A program made the translations under genes and the position numbers. From IMG/VR virus record IMGVR_UViG_3300042922_000711, positions 1 through 50,733 of that record: 50,733 nucleotides of DNA; one strand, 5' to 3'. Source of the DNA: a virus. Every line of letters starts with the position of its first letter. Position 1 is the stretch's first letter. A model generated the notes under the pieces. That model was not told where the DNA came from and did no database searches. It saw only the letters and a list, made by a program, of their open reading frames with translations. Positions 41,121 through 48,290 of this stretch are shown here, piece by piece.

Positions 41121-42256
41121 ATTATACAACTAAAGGATTTAAGCTCCCGGAAGGCTCTGAATTTTATGAGTTAGATCATGCAAATTTCAATGCTCAAAAA
41201 TCAAATGATTTGATAGTTGAATTGGAAAATTCGAGACCTAAAAAAACATTAGATAATATTTCTTATTATGTTGATGCGGTAAACGGTAGTGACGCAAATG
41301 ACGGTTTAACTCAGGCTACGGCATTTCAGCATATTTACAAAGCAATCGGAATGCTGCCACAGGTAATAAACAATGATGTTGCTATTTACGTTTATGGCGG
41401 AACGTATAATGAAATAGTATCTTTAAAAGGAATTGTGGGCGGTGGTAAAGTTACTTTACAGAGTATGAATGGTCCTATTATCACTCAAGTCCTATGGGTT
41501 ACTAATTGTACTGTAGAAGTAAGTATCGCAGGTATTACAGTGAATAGTGCTGGTTATTTATCGGAGTGTGTGCTAATAAAAAATTGTACAAGTGTTTCAT
41601 TATCAAATACTACTATTAATGGTGTAAATGTAACTCATCCAAGCGCAGTAGGTATTTTGTGCTATAAAGCGCAAGTAGGACTGTTGAATTGTACAATTAG
41701 CAACATGACAAATTGCGGTGTATTCGCACATATGAACTCGTTTGTTTCCTCACAGAGCTGTTCAGGGGTCGGAAATGCGGTAGGACTTAAAGCTTCTGAT
41801 GGGATAATCTTCAAATTAGGAACACAGCCAAGCGGCACAACTGCCCAAGAAACATTTAACGCAGGACAGATTTTCAGTCAAGATGTTGAGGAACGAATTA
41901 ACTCTTTGGATGCCAATAAAGCTAATAAAGTACAAGAAGATTGGATTACAGCTACTTTGCAAAATGGATGGACAACAGTTGACATGTATACGGCTAAATA
42001 TATGAAAGATGAATTTGGCTTTGTGCATTTGAAAGGCGAGGTCAAAGATGGTGCACTAGCTACAACAATATTGACATTACCGCCTGGATACAGACCTGAA
42101 GAGGGGGCTTTCTCTATTGGAATATTTTGCAAAAGTGGCACATCTAAAATGCTTACAGATGTTAACATTTATGCGGATACAGGCGAATTGAAAATTTGGA
42201 CAGGTGGAACAACACAAGTAATTTTAAATGGTATAACGTTTAAGGCAGGTGCTTAA
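41117..42256 (+). CDS. Tail fibre / receptor-binding protein with beta-helix
   Basis: The 379-aa protein has a short N-terminal attachment part, a DUF1565-like right-handed beta-helix (about residues 50-235; YYVDAVNGSDANDGLTQATAFQHIYKAI, then repeated beta turns with Asn and Cys), a helical neck and a C-terminal beta domain (VHLKGEVKDG, ILTLPPGYRPE). Beta-helix fibres bind or cut surface glycans. TTG start. It is the most likely host-range determinant of phage B. Confidence 0.87.
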   Translation: MNYTTKGFKLPEGSEFYELDHANFNAQKSNDLIVELENSRPKKTLDNISYYVDAVNGSDANDGLTQATAFQHIYKAIGMLPQVINNDVAIYVYGGTYNEIVSLKGIVGGGKVTLQSMNGPIITQVLWVTNCTVEVSIAGITVNSAGYLSECVLIKNCTSVSLSNTTINGVNVTHPSAVGILCYKAQVGLLNCTISNMTNCGVFAHMNSFVSSQSCSGVGNAVGLKASDGIIFKLGTQPSGTTAQETFNAGQIFSQDVEERINSLDANKANKVQEDWITATLQNGWTTVDMYTAKYMKDEFGFVHLKGEVKDGALATTILTLPPGYRPEEGAFSIGIFCKSGTSKMLTDVNIYADTGELKIWTGGTTQVILNGITFKAGA

Positions 42257-42258
42257 AA

Positions 42259-42561
42259 ATGAAAAAAGAAGTGTTTGAAGTAGATACAAACGGTTATATA
42301 TCAAAAAAATATATTAAAGTGTTTGATGAGCAAGGAAATTGCTTAGAAGAGTTAGCAGAAAATACTATTGTAACTGAAATACCAGAGGGTTTATATCGAC
42401 CAAAATGGACAGGTATAGAATGGATTGAAGATATGTCACAAGAAGAAATTGACATATTGAACAATCAACCACATGAACCAACAGAAACAGAAAAGCTACA
42501 ACAAGAATTAGCGAGCACTAATGCTATGCTACTTGAATTTATGGAATCTATGTTGATGTAG
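42259..42561 (+). CDS. Small fibre-associated protein (XkdW-position)
   Basis: The 100-aa acidic protein (VFDEQGNCLEELAENTIVTEIPEGLYRPKWTGIEWIED) resembles the small fibre-assembly proteins that follow Xkd-type fibre genes. It has a helical C-terminus. It begins 2 nt after the fibre stop. Confidence 0.75.
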   Translation: MKKEVFEVDTNGYISKKYIKVFDEQGNCLEELAENTIVTEIPEGLYRPKWTGIEWIEDMSQEEIDILNNQPHEPTETEKLQQELASTNAMLLEFMESMLM

Positions 42562-42575
42562 AAGGGAGAAATAAA

Positions 42576-42782
42576 ATGGCAATAAACAATTTATTAGTAA
42601 AGGCTTATGCAGTAAATATTTACAAATACGGAAACAGGAAATTTGCAACAATTCCAACAGAATACATTGAACCTGTAAAACAGTATGCAGCTACAAATTT
42701 CACATTACAAGAATTAGATAATGCTTTAGAAAAAGGATATATAACAGAGCAAGAATACACTGAAACTTTAGCTTTAGTTTAG
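42576..42782 (+). CDS. xkdX: XkdX-like tail protein
   Basis: The 68-aa protein ends ALEKGYITEQEYTETLALV, the XkdX signature position. SD AAGGGAGA is present. It is the last structural gene of phage B. Its last 25 codons are identical at DNA level to those at the left edge of the window (2-79). Confidence 0.8.
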   Translation: MAINNLLVKAYAVNIYKYGNRKFATIPTEYIEPVKQYAATNFTLQELDNALEKGYITEQEYTETLALV

Positions 42783-42802
42783 GGAACAAAAGAAAAATTT
42801 CG
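42704..42802 (+). repeat. 99-bp exact direct repeat, copy 2
   Basis: Identical to 1-99, same orientation. Recombination between the copies would remove 42,703 bp, the span of almost all of prophage B. Confidence 0.95.
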
Positions 42803-42825
42803 GTGTGGAAATATGTGTAAACGTG

Positions 42826-42861
42826 TGGTAATATAAATACATAAGCACATAGGGAACAAAA
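42826..42861 (+). promoter_or_regulatory. Extended -10 promoter candidate with GGGAACAAAA site
   Basis: TG-G-TAATAT (42826-42834) is an extended -10 box without a good -35. GGGAACAAAA (42852-42861) follows where an operator could block it; the same 10-mer lies at 42782-42791 and, inverted, at 43404-43413 inside the RHH gene promoter. Confidence 0.45.
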
Positions 42862-42874
42862 CGAGGTGGATTAA

Positions 42875-43189
42875 GTGAATTATAAAAAATCATGTGATAT
42901 AAAAATTTGGTATTGGAATTACAGAGATAAAGACAATAGGTATTCACAAGATAATAAGAAAATACATTTTGAAATACTGCAAAATAATGAAAGACAAATG
43001 CTGTTAAATTACCAGATACCAAAGTTTTTAGATGGCAATAAGTTGGTAGATGAATTTTTAGCAAGCAAATTTGCAACACTAAGTTTCTTGCCGTCACTTA
43101 ATTATAATCAAGATTTTAATACGTACAGCTTAAAAGAAGAATTAATAAATTTAATCAAGGGCGATTGTGACTACAGGGTTTTTGATTAG
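42875..43189 (+). CDS. Hypothetical protein, 104 aa
   Basis: GTG start after AACGAGGTGG. The protein is rich in Asn, Lys and aromatic residues (IWYWNYRDKDNRY) and unlike the tail genes; it shows no motif I recognise. It has its own promoter candidate and a terminator shared with the convergent RHH gene, so it looks like an independently expressed accessory (moron) gene carried between tail and lysis genes. Confidence 0.7.
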   Translation: MNYKKSCDIKIWYWNYRDKDNRYSQDNKKIHFEILQNNERQMLLNYQIPKFLDGNKLVDEFLASKFATLSFLPSLNYNQDFNTYSLKEELINLIKGDCDYRVFD

Positions 43190-43190
43190 A

Positions 43191-43218
43191 AAAAAGAGGG
43201 CTTAATTAGTCCTCTTTT
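43191..43218. terminator. Convergent terminator
   Basis: AGAGGGC and GTCCTCT form a 7-bp stem (one G-T) flanked by A and T runs, so it can act for both the gene at 42875 and the leftward RHH gene, whose stop lies inside it. Confidence 0.7.
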
Positions 43219-43373
43219 TCATGTGTTGACAGGTATTCTTTAAGTGCTAAAGAGATAAGAGAAGACATGGTACGTTCTTCTTTCTGGCAGAATTTAATCA
43301 TTCTGTCCTGAAGCTCCTCATCCATAGTTATGTTCATTTTAAGTTTTTTCTTATCTTCTGTAAGTTTAGCCAC
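43206..43373 (-). CDS. Ribbon-helix-helix (CopG/Arc-like) regulator, 55 aa
   Basis: A short leftward ORF encodes a basic strand (KKLKMNITMDEELQDRMIKF) followed by two helices (TMSSLISLALKEYL), the RHH DNA-binding fold. GTG start with SD GGGGGTGAT; a good promoter lies upstream (43420-43392). RHH proteins of this size usually repress their own promoter. The GGGAACAAAA copy inside that promoter and the copies before the gene at 42875 are natural operator candidates. Confidence 0.75.
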   Translation of the reverse strand: MAKLTEDKKKLKMNITMDEELQDRMIKFCQKEERTMSSLISLALKEYLSTHEKED

Positions 43374-43391
43374 AAAATCACCCCCGTACTT

Positions 43392-43420
43392 ATTATGGTG
43401 GTATTTTGTTCCCTTGTCAA
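43392..43420 (-). promoter_or_regulatory. Promoter of the RHH gene
   Basis: On the minus strand TTGACA (43420-43415), 17 bp and CATAAT (43397-43392). The spacer begins with AGGGAACAAAA, the proposed operator. Confidence 0.7.
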
Positions 43421-43481
43421 TAAAAAGTTATACAAACGTTGATATTTCAACAATTTTAGAAATAGAATAATTTCGTTTACT

Positions 43482-43510
43482 AGAGACTTTAATATGAGGT
43501 CTCTTTTTTA
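43482..43510 (+). terminator. Terminator-like hairpin before the lysis cassette
   Basis: AGAGAC and GTCTCT pair around a 10-nt loop, followed by six T's. It insulates the lysis genes from the accessory genes upstream. Confidence 0.6.
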
Positions 43511-43552
43511 ATACAAAATAATAGTCCATGAGACTTAAAAAGGAGAGTGAAC

Positions 43553-43819
43553 ATGAATATAGCAGCAGTAAAACAAGCTTTTACATCAAAGTATGATGAA
43601 CAGATCCGCACAATAAGCAAAGAAAAAGAAGTTGACATGAGTGTTGCAATGGACATTCTTGTTGCTCATGTGAGAAATAGAAATAAGTCGGAAGAACAAT
43701 TATCAAACACTGCGTACTACTATAACTTCACAGGATGTGAAAATTTGAATTATGAAGAACTGGATGAGGAAATCAAGGCTTTAGAAGACAATTTCATAAT
43801 TCCTAAGGTAGTAGAATAA
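43553..43819 (+). CDS. Hypothetical lysis-region protein, 88 aa
   Basis: ATG 43553 follows AAAGGAGAG. The protein is helical and soluble (AAVKQAFTSKYDEQIRTISKEKEVDMSVAMDILVAHV). No family recognised. A hairpin (AAGAGGG with ACCCTCTT, about 43821-43840) follows. Confidence 0.65.
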   Translation: MNIAAVKQAFTSKYDEQIRTISKEKEVDMSVAMDILVAHVRNRNKSEEQLSNTAYYYNFTGCENLNYEELDEEIKALEDNFIIPKVVE

Positions 43820-43853
43820 AGAGGGGAAACCCTCTTTTAATTTGAGGTGACTA

Positions 43854-44075
43854 ATGAATAGTGAAATCATAGTTGCACTTATTGCCTTGTTTGGCACAGC
43901 ACTAGGTACAGGTGGAGGTATTGTTGTATCTAGCAAATTAACTAACTATCGAATAGAGCAGCTTGAAAAAAAGGTTGATAAGCATAATACGATAATAGAA
44001 AGAACATTTGTACTTGAAGAGCAGATAAAAGTTGCTAATCATAGGATTTGTGATTTAGAGGAAAAGGAGAAATAG
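43854..44075 (+). CDS. Holin-associated protein (XhlA/Bhl-like topology)
   Basis: The 73-aa protein has one N-terminal membrane segment (about residues 5-26, Gly-rich) followed by a coiled coil (NYRIEQLEKKVDKHNTIIERTFVLEEQ), a pattern common next to phage holins in Bacillota. It may be a holin partner or pinholin. SD TGAGGTGA. It ends 1 nt before the holin gene. Confidence 0.8.
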   Translation: MNSEIIVALIALFGTALGTGGGIVVSSKLTNYRIEQLEKKVDKHNTIIERTFVLEEQIKVANHRICDLEEKEK

Positions 44076-44076
44076 T

Positions 44077-44307
44077 ATGAGTGAAATAAAAGAAGAAACA
44101 TTAGAAATGCTTCAGCCAGTCGAAAGAGAATTAACATTTTTACAAAGGCTTGCAAGACTTTTAAGCGTAAAAAGTTTAGTAACTGTAATTTTAACAAGTG
44201 TATTTGCTTATTTATCAATCATAGGCAAAGTAGAACCTCAACAGTTTATGACTATTTTTACTACAATTATAGCTTTTTACTTTGGGACTCAAGCAAAGAA
44301 GGAGTGA
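44077..44307 (+). CDS. Phage holin
   Basis: The 76-aa protein has a charged N-terminus and two membrane segments (about residues 33-48 and 54-71) with a short turn and a Lys-rich end (TQAKKE), typical of class II holins. SD AAAGGAGA. It directly precedes the lysin. Confidence 0.82.
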   Translation: MSEIKEETLEMLQPVERELTFLQRLARLLSVKSLVTVILTSVFAYLSIIGKVEPQQFMTIFTTIIAFYFGTQAKKE

Positions 44308-44311
44308 TATT

Positions 44312-45565
44312 ATGAATTACTTAGTAATATTGGATGCTGGCCATGGCTTGGATACATCAGGTAAGAGAACGCCTCTCTTTCCTGATGGCTCTTTCATGCG
44401 TGAAAATGAATTTAATCGTTCAGTCGTAAGAAAGATAGATGCTATTTTGGAAAAGTTTGAAAATATAGATGTGGTATTTACAACAACAGAAAAAAGAGAA
44501 ATTGGCTTACAAGAGAGAGTAATTAGAGTCAATGACTTGTATGACAAAGTAAAGAGCCTATATGATAAAATCGTCTTGGTATCGGTACATGCAAATGCAC
44601 TAACCGGATCATGGGGAACACAAAACGGAACATCAACATATCATTATCCCGGCAATCAAGTTGATAAAGAATTTGCTACAGTGATTAATAATAATTTAAT
44701 TGCTAAGACAAAGTTATTTAACAGGGGAGTATTGGAAGGTAATTTTCAAATAGTAAGGGAAGTCAAAATGCCTGCTTGCCTTTGCGAATGTGCTTTTATG
44801 GATAATTTGACAGAGGCAAAATTATTATTAACTGATGAATTCAGACAAGCATGTGCAGAAGGCATTAAAAGCGGTTTAATCGAATATTTTGGAATGAACA
44901 AGCAAATAGTCAATGTTGAATATTCTGCAACTACAAACGGCCCATATCAACTTAAGGGTAATGCAGAAGACTTTGGTGTAAAGATAGTTAATAAAAAAAA
45001 TACTGCTATTGAAGAACCCTTTTGCACAAATGGTACTTTCTTTTGGAATGATACTTTAGGAGCAAAGTATTCAACAAGTATTTTATATGCAGACGGTGTA
45101 ATTTATCAAAACTATGCAAATCACCTTCCTTGTGCTCAAAACGTATTTATAGTTTTTAAAGACGGCAGAGTAAAAATGATGAAGCTAAGAAATCTAAGCG
45201 AATTAAACTTAGATACTGTTCGTATTGCAATAGGCGGTATTGGGTTAAGGAATACGCAAGATGCTACATTCAAATATGATCCAGCAGCAGAAGGATTTGC
45301 CGGTGCCTACTCAGATGTGCTGAGAAGAACCAATAAGACGGTTATAGGATATAATGTTAAAGAAAATAAAATATGTTTGATGTGCCGAAAAAATATTATA
45401 CATAGTAGCACACTATATGATTTATTGGAACTTGTAAAAGATTGCGAATTTGATATTGCTTTATCAGTAGATGGTGGAGGCTCATCATTCATGAACAATG
45501 CTGATGAAATGGTCCTTAGTGGGGATGGAAGGGTTATTCATAATATAATTGGCTTTGGACTTTAG
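44312..45565 (+). CDS. Endolysin: amidase fused to phosphodiester glycosidase domain
   Basis: The 417-aa protein has an N-terminal N-acetylmuramoyl-L-alanine amidase of the Ami_3 type (about residues 1-195) with zinc residues in DAGHG, RENEFN (Glu), VSVHANA (His) and catalytic Glu in CECAFMD, and a C-terminal NAGPA/phosphodiester glycosidase domain (about 205-417) with FCTNGTFFW, IGGIGL and SVDGGGSS. The first cuts the stem peptide from MurNAc; the second may act on a sugar-phosphodiester such as a wall polymer linkage. ATG 44312 has SD GAAGGAGTG. No signal peptide is seen. Confidence 0.9.
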   Translation: MNYLVILDAGHGLDTSGKRTPLFPDGSFMRENEFNRSVVRKIDAILEKFENIDVVFTTTEKREIGLQERVIRVNDLYDKVKSLYDKIVLVSVHANALTGSWGTQNGTSTYHYPGNQVDKEFATVINNNLIAKTKLFNRGVLEGNFQIVREVKMPACLCECAFMDNLTEAKLLLTDEFRQACAEGIKSGLIEYFGMNKQIVNVEYSATTNGPYQLKGNAEDFGVKIVNKKNTAIEEPFCTNGTFFWNDTLGAKYSTSILYADGVIYQNYANHLPCAQNVFIVFKDGRVKMMKLRNLSELNLDTVRIAIGGIGLRNTQDATFKYDPAAEGFAGAYSDVLRRTNKTVIGYNVKENKICLMCRKNIIHSSTLYDLLELVKDCEFDIALSVDGGGSSFMNNADEMVLSGDGRVIHNIIGFGL

Positions 45566-45608
45566 GAGGTGATCCTATATCTAGTATGGTGATGCTGCCA
45601 TAAATATA

Positions 45609-45637
45609 ACCGGACATTCTGTGTCCGGTCTTTTTTA
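45609..45637. terminator. Terminator after the endolysin (bidirectional)
   Basis: ACCGGACA and TGTCCGGT form an 8-bp stem with a 5-nt loop and a T run. It shares its stem sequence with the terminator at 1511-1541, so this joint is conserved between prophages A and B although the lysins differ. Confidence 0.88.
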
Positions 45638-45874
45638 TTTTTTGTACATATACCAGGTGTTAGTCTTAACCCCATACTTTAATTCGTAAATGGCACTGCC
45701 TTTATGCTGACATACAAACATAATATTGTTATTCCCAAAATTTTTGTCTTCGTATACTTTCAAAATCTTTTCTACCATTACCGGCTCATCTTCATACCAG
45801 AATTTGACCGGCTCAATTTTTCCGTCAGAGTGGAAGATGGCCATAACTTTAATAGGTTCATTTATAATTTTCAA
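45635..45874 (-). CDS. Small hypothetical protein, 79 aa
   Basis: TTG at 45874 is chosen for GAGGTGA 7 nt upstream; GTG 45883 is in frame. The beta-rich sequence (IKVMAIFHSDGKIEPVKFWYEDEPVMVEKIL) recalls small Bacillota proteins sometimes encoded beside UvrX-type repair genes, but no function is known. It takes the place held by the HTH gene in prophage A. Confidence 0.75.
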   Translation of the reverse strand: MKIINEPIKVMAIFHSDGKIEPVKFWYEDEPVMVEKILKVYEDKNFGNNNIMFVCQHKGSAIYELKYGVKTNTWYMYKK

Positions 45875-46430
45875 AATAATCACCTCAAAAATATATTATC
45901 ATATAATCGCAAAAACTCCAGTAGAAAATCTAAAAACCTATCGAATAGTATAGCCATATAATAACAAAACTAAACTGTTAATATAAATAATCGACAACAT
46001 AAATAACGTTGCGTAAAACTCGATTTGTGACTTACAGATATAAAAACGTCATTTTAGAAACCACGTTCTATACGGAAAACTAAAAAGATAATGAAATATA
46101 GAAAATATACCCTCTGGGTGGTTCCTGTAGAGAAACGATTTTAATTCCATTTATTCAAATCCATTTAAAATAAATCCATTTTATCAATTCTATTTCATTT
46201 TCATTAAAATCTTTCTCGGAATGGTTAAGCCAAGGGGCCATCGGCGATTCTATAATCACTTCTTTTACAGAAATCCGTTTCTTTTTCAATTTTTTCTGGA
46301 TTTTTTAAAAAATTTCTGAAATGTGGTAAGCTTGCTTACCCATGATTACCCATGAAAAAATTATTTAAAAAATACTTGATTTGTAATTCTATTTTTCCTT
46401 AAAATGCCTGAAACAATTAAGGAGGCATTG
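45875..46430. other. AT-rich gap between lysis region and rec2
   Basis: No gene is convincing here. It holds a palindrome GGTAAGC-TT-GCTTACC (46325-46340), a tandem 10-mer TTACCCATGA x2 (46336-46355), repeated AATCCATTT motifs near 46160-46180, and a GC-richer patch around 46222-46250 of unknown nature. No strong promoter was found before rec2. Confidence 0.5.
46330..46355. repeat. Recombinase-site candidate upstream of rec2
   Basis: CTTGCTTACCCAT (46331-46343) recurs exactly at 47464-47476 on the other side of rec2. It overlaps the palindrome and the 10-mer tandem repeat noted here. Confidence 0.55.
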
Positions 46431-47432
46431 ATGGAAGATAGTAAGGAATTAATCATCATAAAAATTTTGAGTGAATTGCAGGAAAAGTATCAGATAAACA
46501 ATATTGATGTGAAAAACATTTTGGAAAGAAATTTGGAAAATTATAGCCTGATTTCTAATGAGACTGCATTGATGGTGTCAGATCTGCCGGAGAAGGTAAG
46601 GTTCTTCATCGGCTTGAAATCACTGGAAGGATTGTCGAAGTTGTCACTGAAGAGATACCAGGAAGAACTGGCCATGTTTCAAAGGTATGTCAAAAAGCCG
46701 GTAAGCCAGATAACTGTTAATGATATCAGAAGATATTTTGCGATGATTCAAAGCGAAAAAGAATATCAGAAAATAACTATTAATGGAAAACTGAGTATAT
46801 TGCGAAGTTTTTTCGGGACACTATATAAAGAAGAAATGATTGAAAAGGATCCTACTATTAGACTGAAAAATATCAAAGTTGATGTGAAGTCTTTGAGGGA
46901 CCATCTCACAGCGGAAGAGTTGGAGATAGTAAGGAACGCCTGCAGCAATATCCGGGAGAAGGCAATAGTTGAATTTCTTTATAGTACCGGCTGCAGGGTG
47001 TCGGAAGTCACTAATACGAAGATTTCAGATTTAAACTGGAATGAGAACAGTCTTATGGTCCATGGCAAGGGAGACAAATTCAGAATTGTTTATTTCTCGG
47101 TTAAGTGCAAAATTTATTTGAAAGAATATCTTGAAAAAAGGAATGGAGAAAGCGAATTGCTTTTCGTTGGTGAAAGAAAACCGTACATCCCACTTAACAA
47201 ATCCGGCATTGAAAAGATTATCAAGAAGATTGCTGCCAGGACAAACATAAAGAAAAGCATTTATCCGCACATCTTCAGGCACACATTCGCAACTCTGGCA
47301 CTACAAAGAGGCATGGATATCACGCTCATTCAGCAATTATTGGGCCATACCGAAATCAATACAACGCAGATTTATGCTAAGACAAGCACTAAGCAGTTGC
47401 AAATTGCGTACGAAAAATTCATTGCAGCATAA
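46431..47432 (+). CDS. Tyrosine recombinase rec2 (XerC/D-like), end of prophage B
   Basis: This 333-aa enzyme is the paralogue of rec1: same length, same domains, and intact catalytic residues (Arg in TGCRVSE, Lys in HGKGDKFR, HIFRHT, LLGHTE, Tyr in TTQIYAK). ATG 46431 is preferred to 46404 because AAGGAGG lies just upstream and the start then matches rec1 (MED.KEL.IIK). It has its own terminator. It lies after the lysis genes, as rec1 does, and is bracketed by exact 13-bp direct repeats. Its role is unknown; candidates are a second integration system, resolution of multimers, or inversion of nearby DNA. Confidence 0.93.
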   Translation: MEDSKELIIIKILSELQEKYQINNIDVKNILERNLENYSLISNETALMVSDLPEKVRFFIGLKSLEGLSKLSLKRYQEELAMFQRYVKKPVSQITVNDIRRYFAMIQSEKEYQKITINGKLSILRSFFGTLYKEEMIEKDPTIRLKNIKVDVKSLRDHLTAEELEIVRNACSNIREKAIVEFLYSTGCRVSEVTNTKISDLNWNENSLMVHGKGDKFRIVYFSVKCKIYLKEYLEKRNGESELLFVGERKPYIPLNKSGIEKIIKKIAARTNIKKSIYPHIFRHTFATLALQRGMDITLIQQLLGHTEINTTQIYAKTSTKQLQIAYEKFIAA

Positions 47433-47455
47433 AGCCGGGGATTCCGGCTTTTTTT
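47431..47455 (+). terminator. Terminator of rec2
   Basis: AAAGCCGG and CCGGCTTT form an 8-bp stem with a 5-nt loop and a T run directly after the stop codon. Confidence 0.88.
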
Positions 47456-47463
47456 ATGGCTGT

Positions 47464-47476
47464 CTTGCTTACCCAT
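47464..47476. repeat. Recombinase-site candidate downstream of rec2
   Basis: Exact copy of CTTGCTTACCCAT at 46331-46343, same orientation, 31 nt after the rec2 stop. It may mark the right boundary of prophage B or of a rec2 cassette. Confidence 0.55.
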
Positions 47477-47485
47477 TATTTCTCA

Positions 47486-47908
47486 CTATTTTTCTATCCC
47501 ATATAATCGCTTTCCGAATTTCTTTTTACTCATAGGATAAAGAATTTGCACCTTTCCATTTGTAAGATCACCAAGTATATGCGATAAAAATCCAAGAGTG
47601 AAGCCTGCCAAAATCGCATTAATTCCCCACAACAAAGTTGCAATAATAAACATAATTGTCATTATAAAGATACTGTGAGTTATAGTTCTATGACCGATAC
47701 ATTCGAAAATGGGCTCACTTATAAAATTAAATCTATGGCCAAGAAAACTATTTGGTGTGTCAATGTCCGGATATAATGCTCCCAAGAGCAAAGCAGGGTA
47801 AAATAGTATCAATTCAACTAGAGCAAAGTCAAGCAAGAAATAGTCTAATGCTATACCTATTATTAAAGCAACTGATAAGTGCTCTTGATAGTTGTCGAAA
47901 ACAATCAC
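47486..47908 (-). CDS. YdjM-like membrane metal-dependent hydrolase
   Basis: The 140-aa protein has several membrane segments and the conserved polar residues of this family: GALYPDIDTPNS (Asp pair), GHRTITHS (His) and HILGDL. Members are inner-membrane proteins, some induced by the SOS response in other bacteria; their substrate is unknown. It may be a cargo gene of the right-hand element or a host gene. The GTG start has a poorly spaced SD, so the N-terminus is uncertain. Confidence 0.82.
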   Translation of the reverse strand: MIVFDNYQEHLSVALIIGIALDYFLLDFALVELILFYPALLLGALYPDIDTPNSFLGHRFNFISEPIFECIGHRTITHSIFIMTIMFIIATLLWGINAILAGFTLGFLSHILGDLTNGKVQILYPMSKKKFGKRLYGIEK

Positions 47909-48006
47909 CTTCTTTTAATATTAATTAATATTTTTTATGTAACATTTCCAAATAGCAGTCATATTATACACTATGATTTAATATTATTTACCAAGGAGGT
48001 GTAAAT

Positions 48007-48180
48007 ATGGCAAAACCTATATATCTAACTTTTAAGAGAGAAGAAGAAATAATATATGATTGGATATGTTCGCATTCTAATAAAGGAGGTTATATCAAAG
48101 ATTTAGTCAAGGCTGATATGGAAAAGCAAAAAAAGAGCAATCAGAAAGTTATGAAAGGTTTTTTAACATTAGAAGAATAA
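48007..48180 (+). CDS. 57-aa protein of the right-hand element (possibly RHH-like)
   Basis: SD AAGGAGGTG is very strong. The sequence PIYLTFKREEEIIYDWICSHSNKGGYIKDLVKADMEK has a strand followed by helices, as in small RHH regulators found near plasmid replication genes. It precedes the structured leader. Confidence 0.65.
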   Translation: MAKPIYLTFKREEEIIYDWICSHSNKGGYIKDLVKADMEKQKKSNQKVMKGFLTLEE

Positions 48181-48290
48181 TAAATGCTCCCCAACCGCCT
48201 GCAAGCTGATATAGGGAGCAAACACAAGAGTGTGTTTTTATTATGCTATCAAAAAGGCGGTTCAATGTCTGTCGAATTCTAGGAGGAAAT
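48181..48290 (+). promoter_or_regulatory. Structured leader with terminator and alternative pairing
   Basis: TGCTCCC (48185-48191) pairs with GGGAGCA (48214-48220). Then AACACA-AGAG-TGTGTT and a T run (48221-48241) form a terminator. AACCGCCT (48193-48200), in the first loop, can pair with AGGCGGTT (48255-48262) beyond the terminator. Such alternatives suggest attenuation or antisense-RNA control of the genes that follow. Confidence 0.55.

Noticed and set aside
45566-45600. SD-like AGGAGGTGATCC right after the lysin with a five-codon ORF
   Set aside because: The reading frame is too short to support; it may be a remnant of a lost gene.
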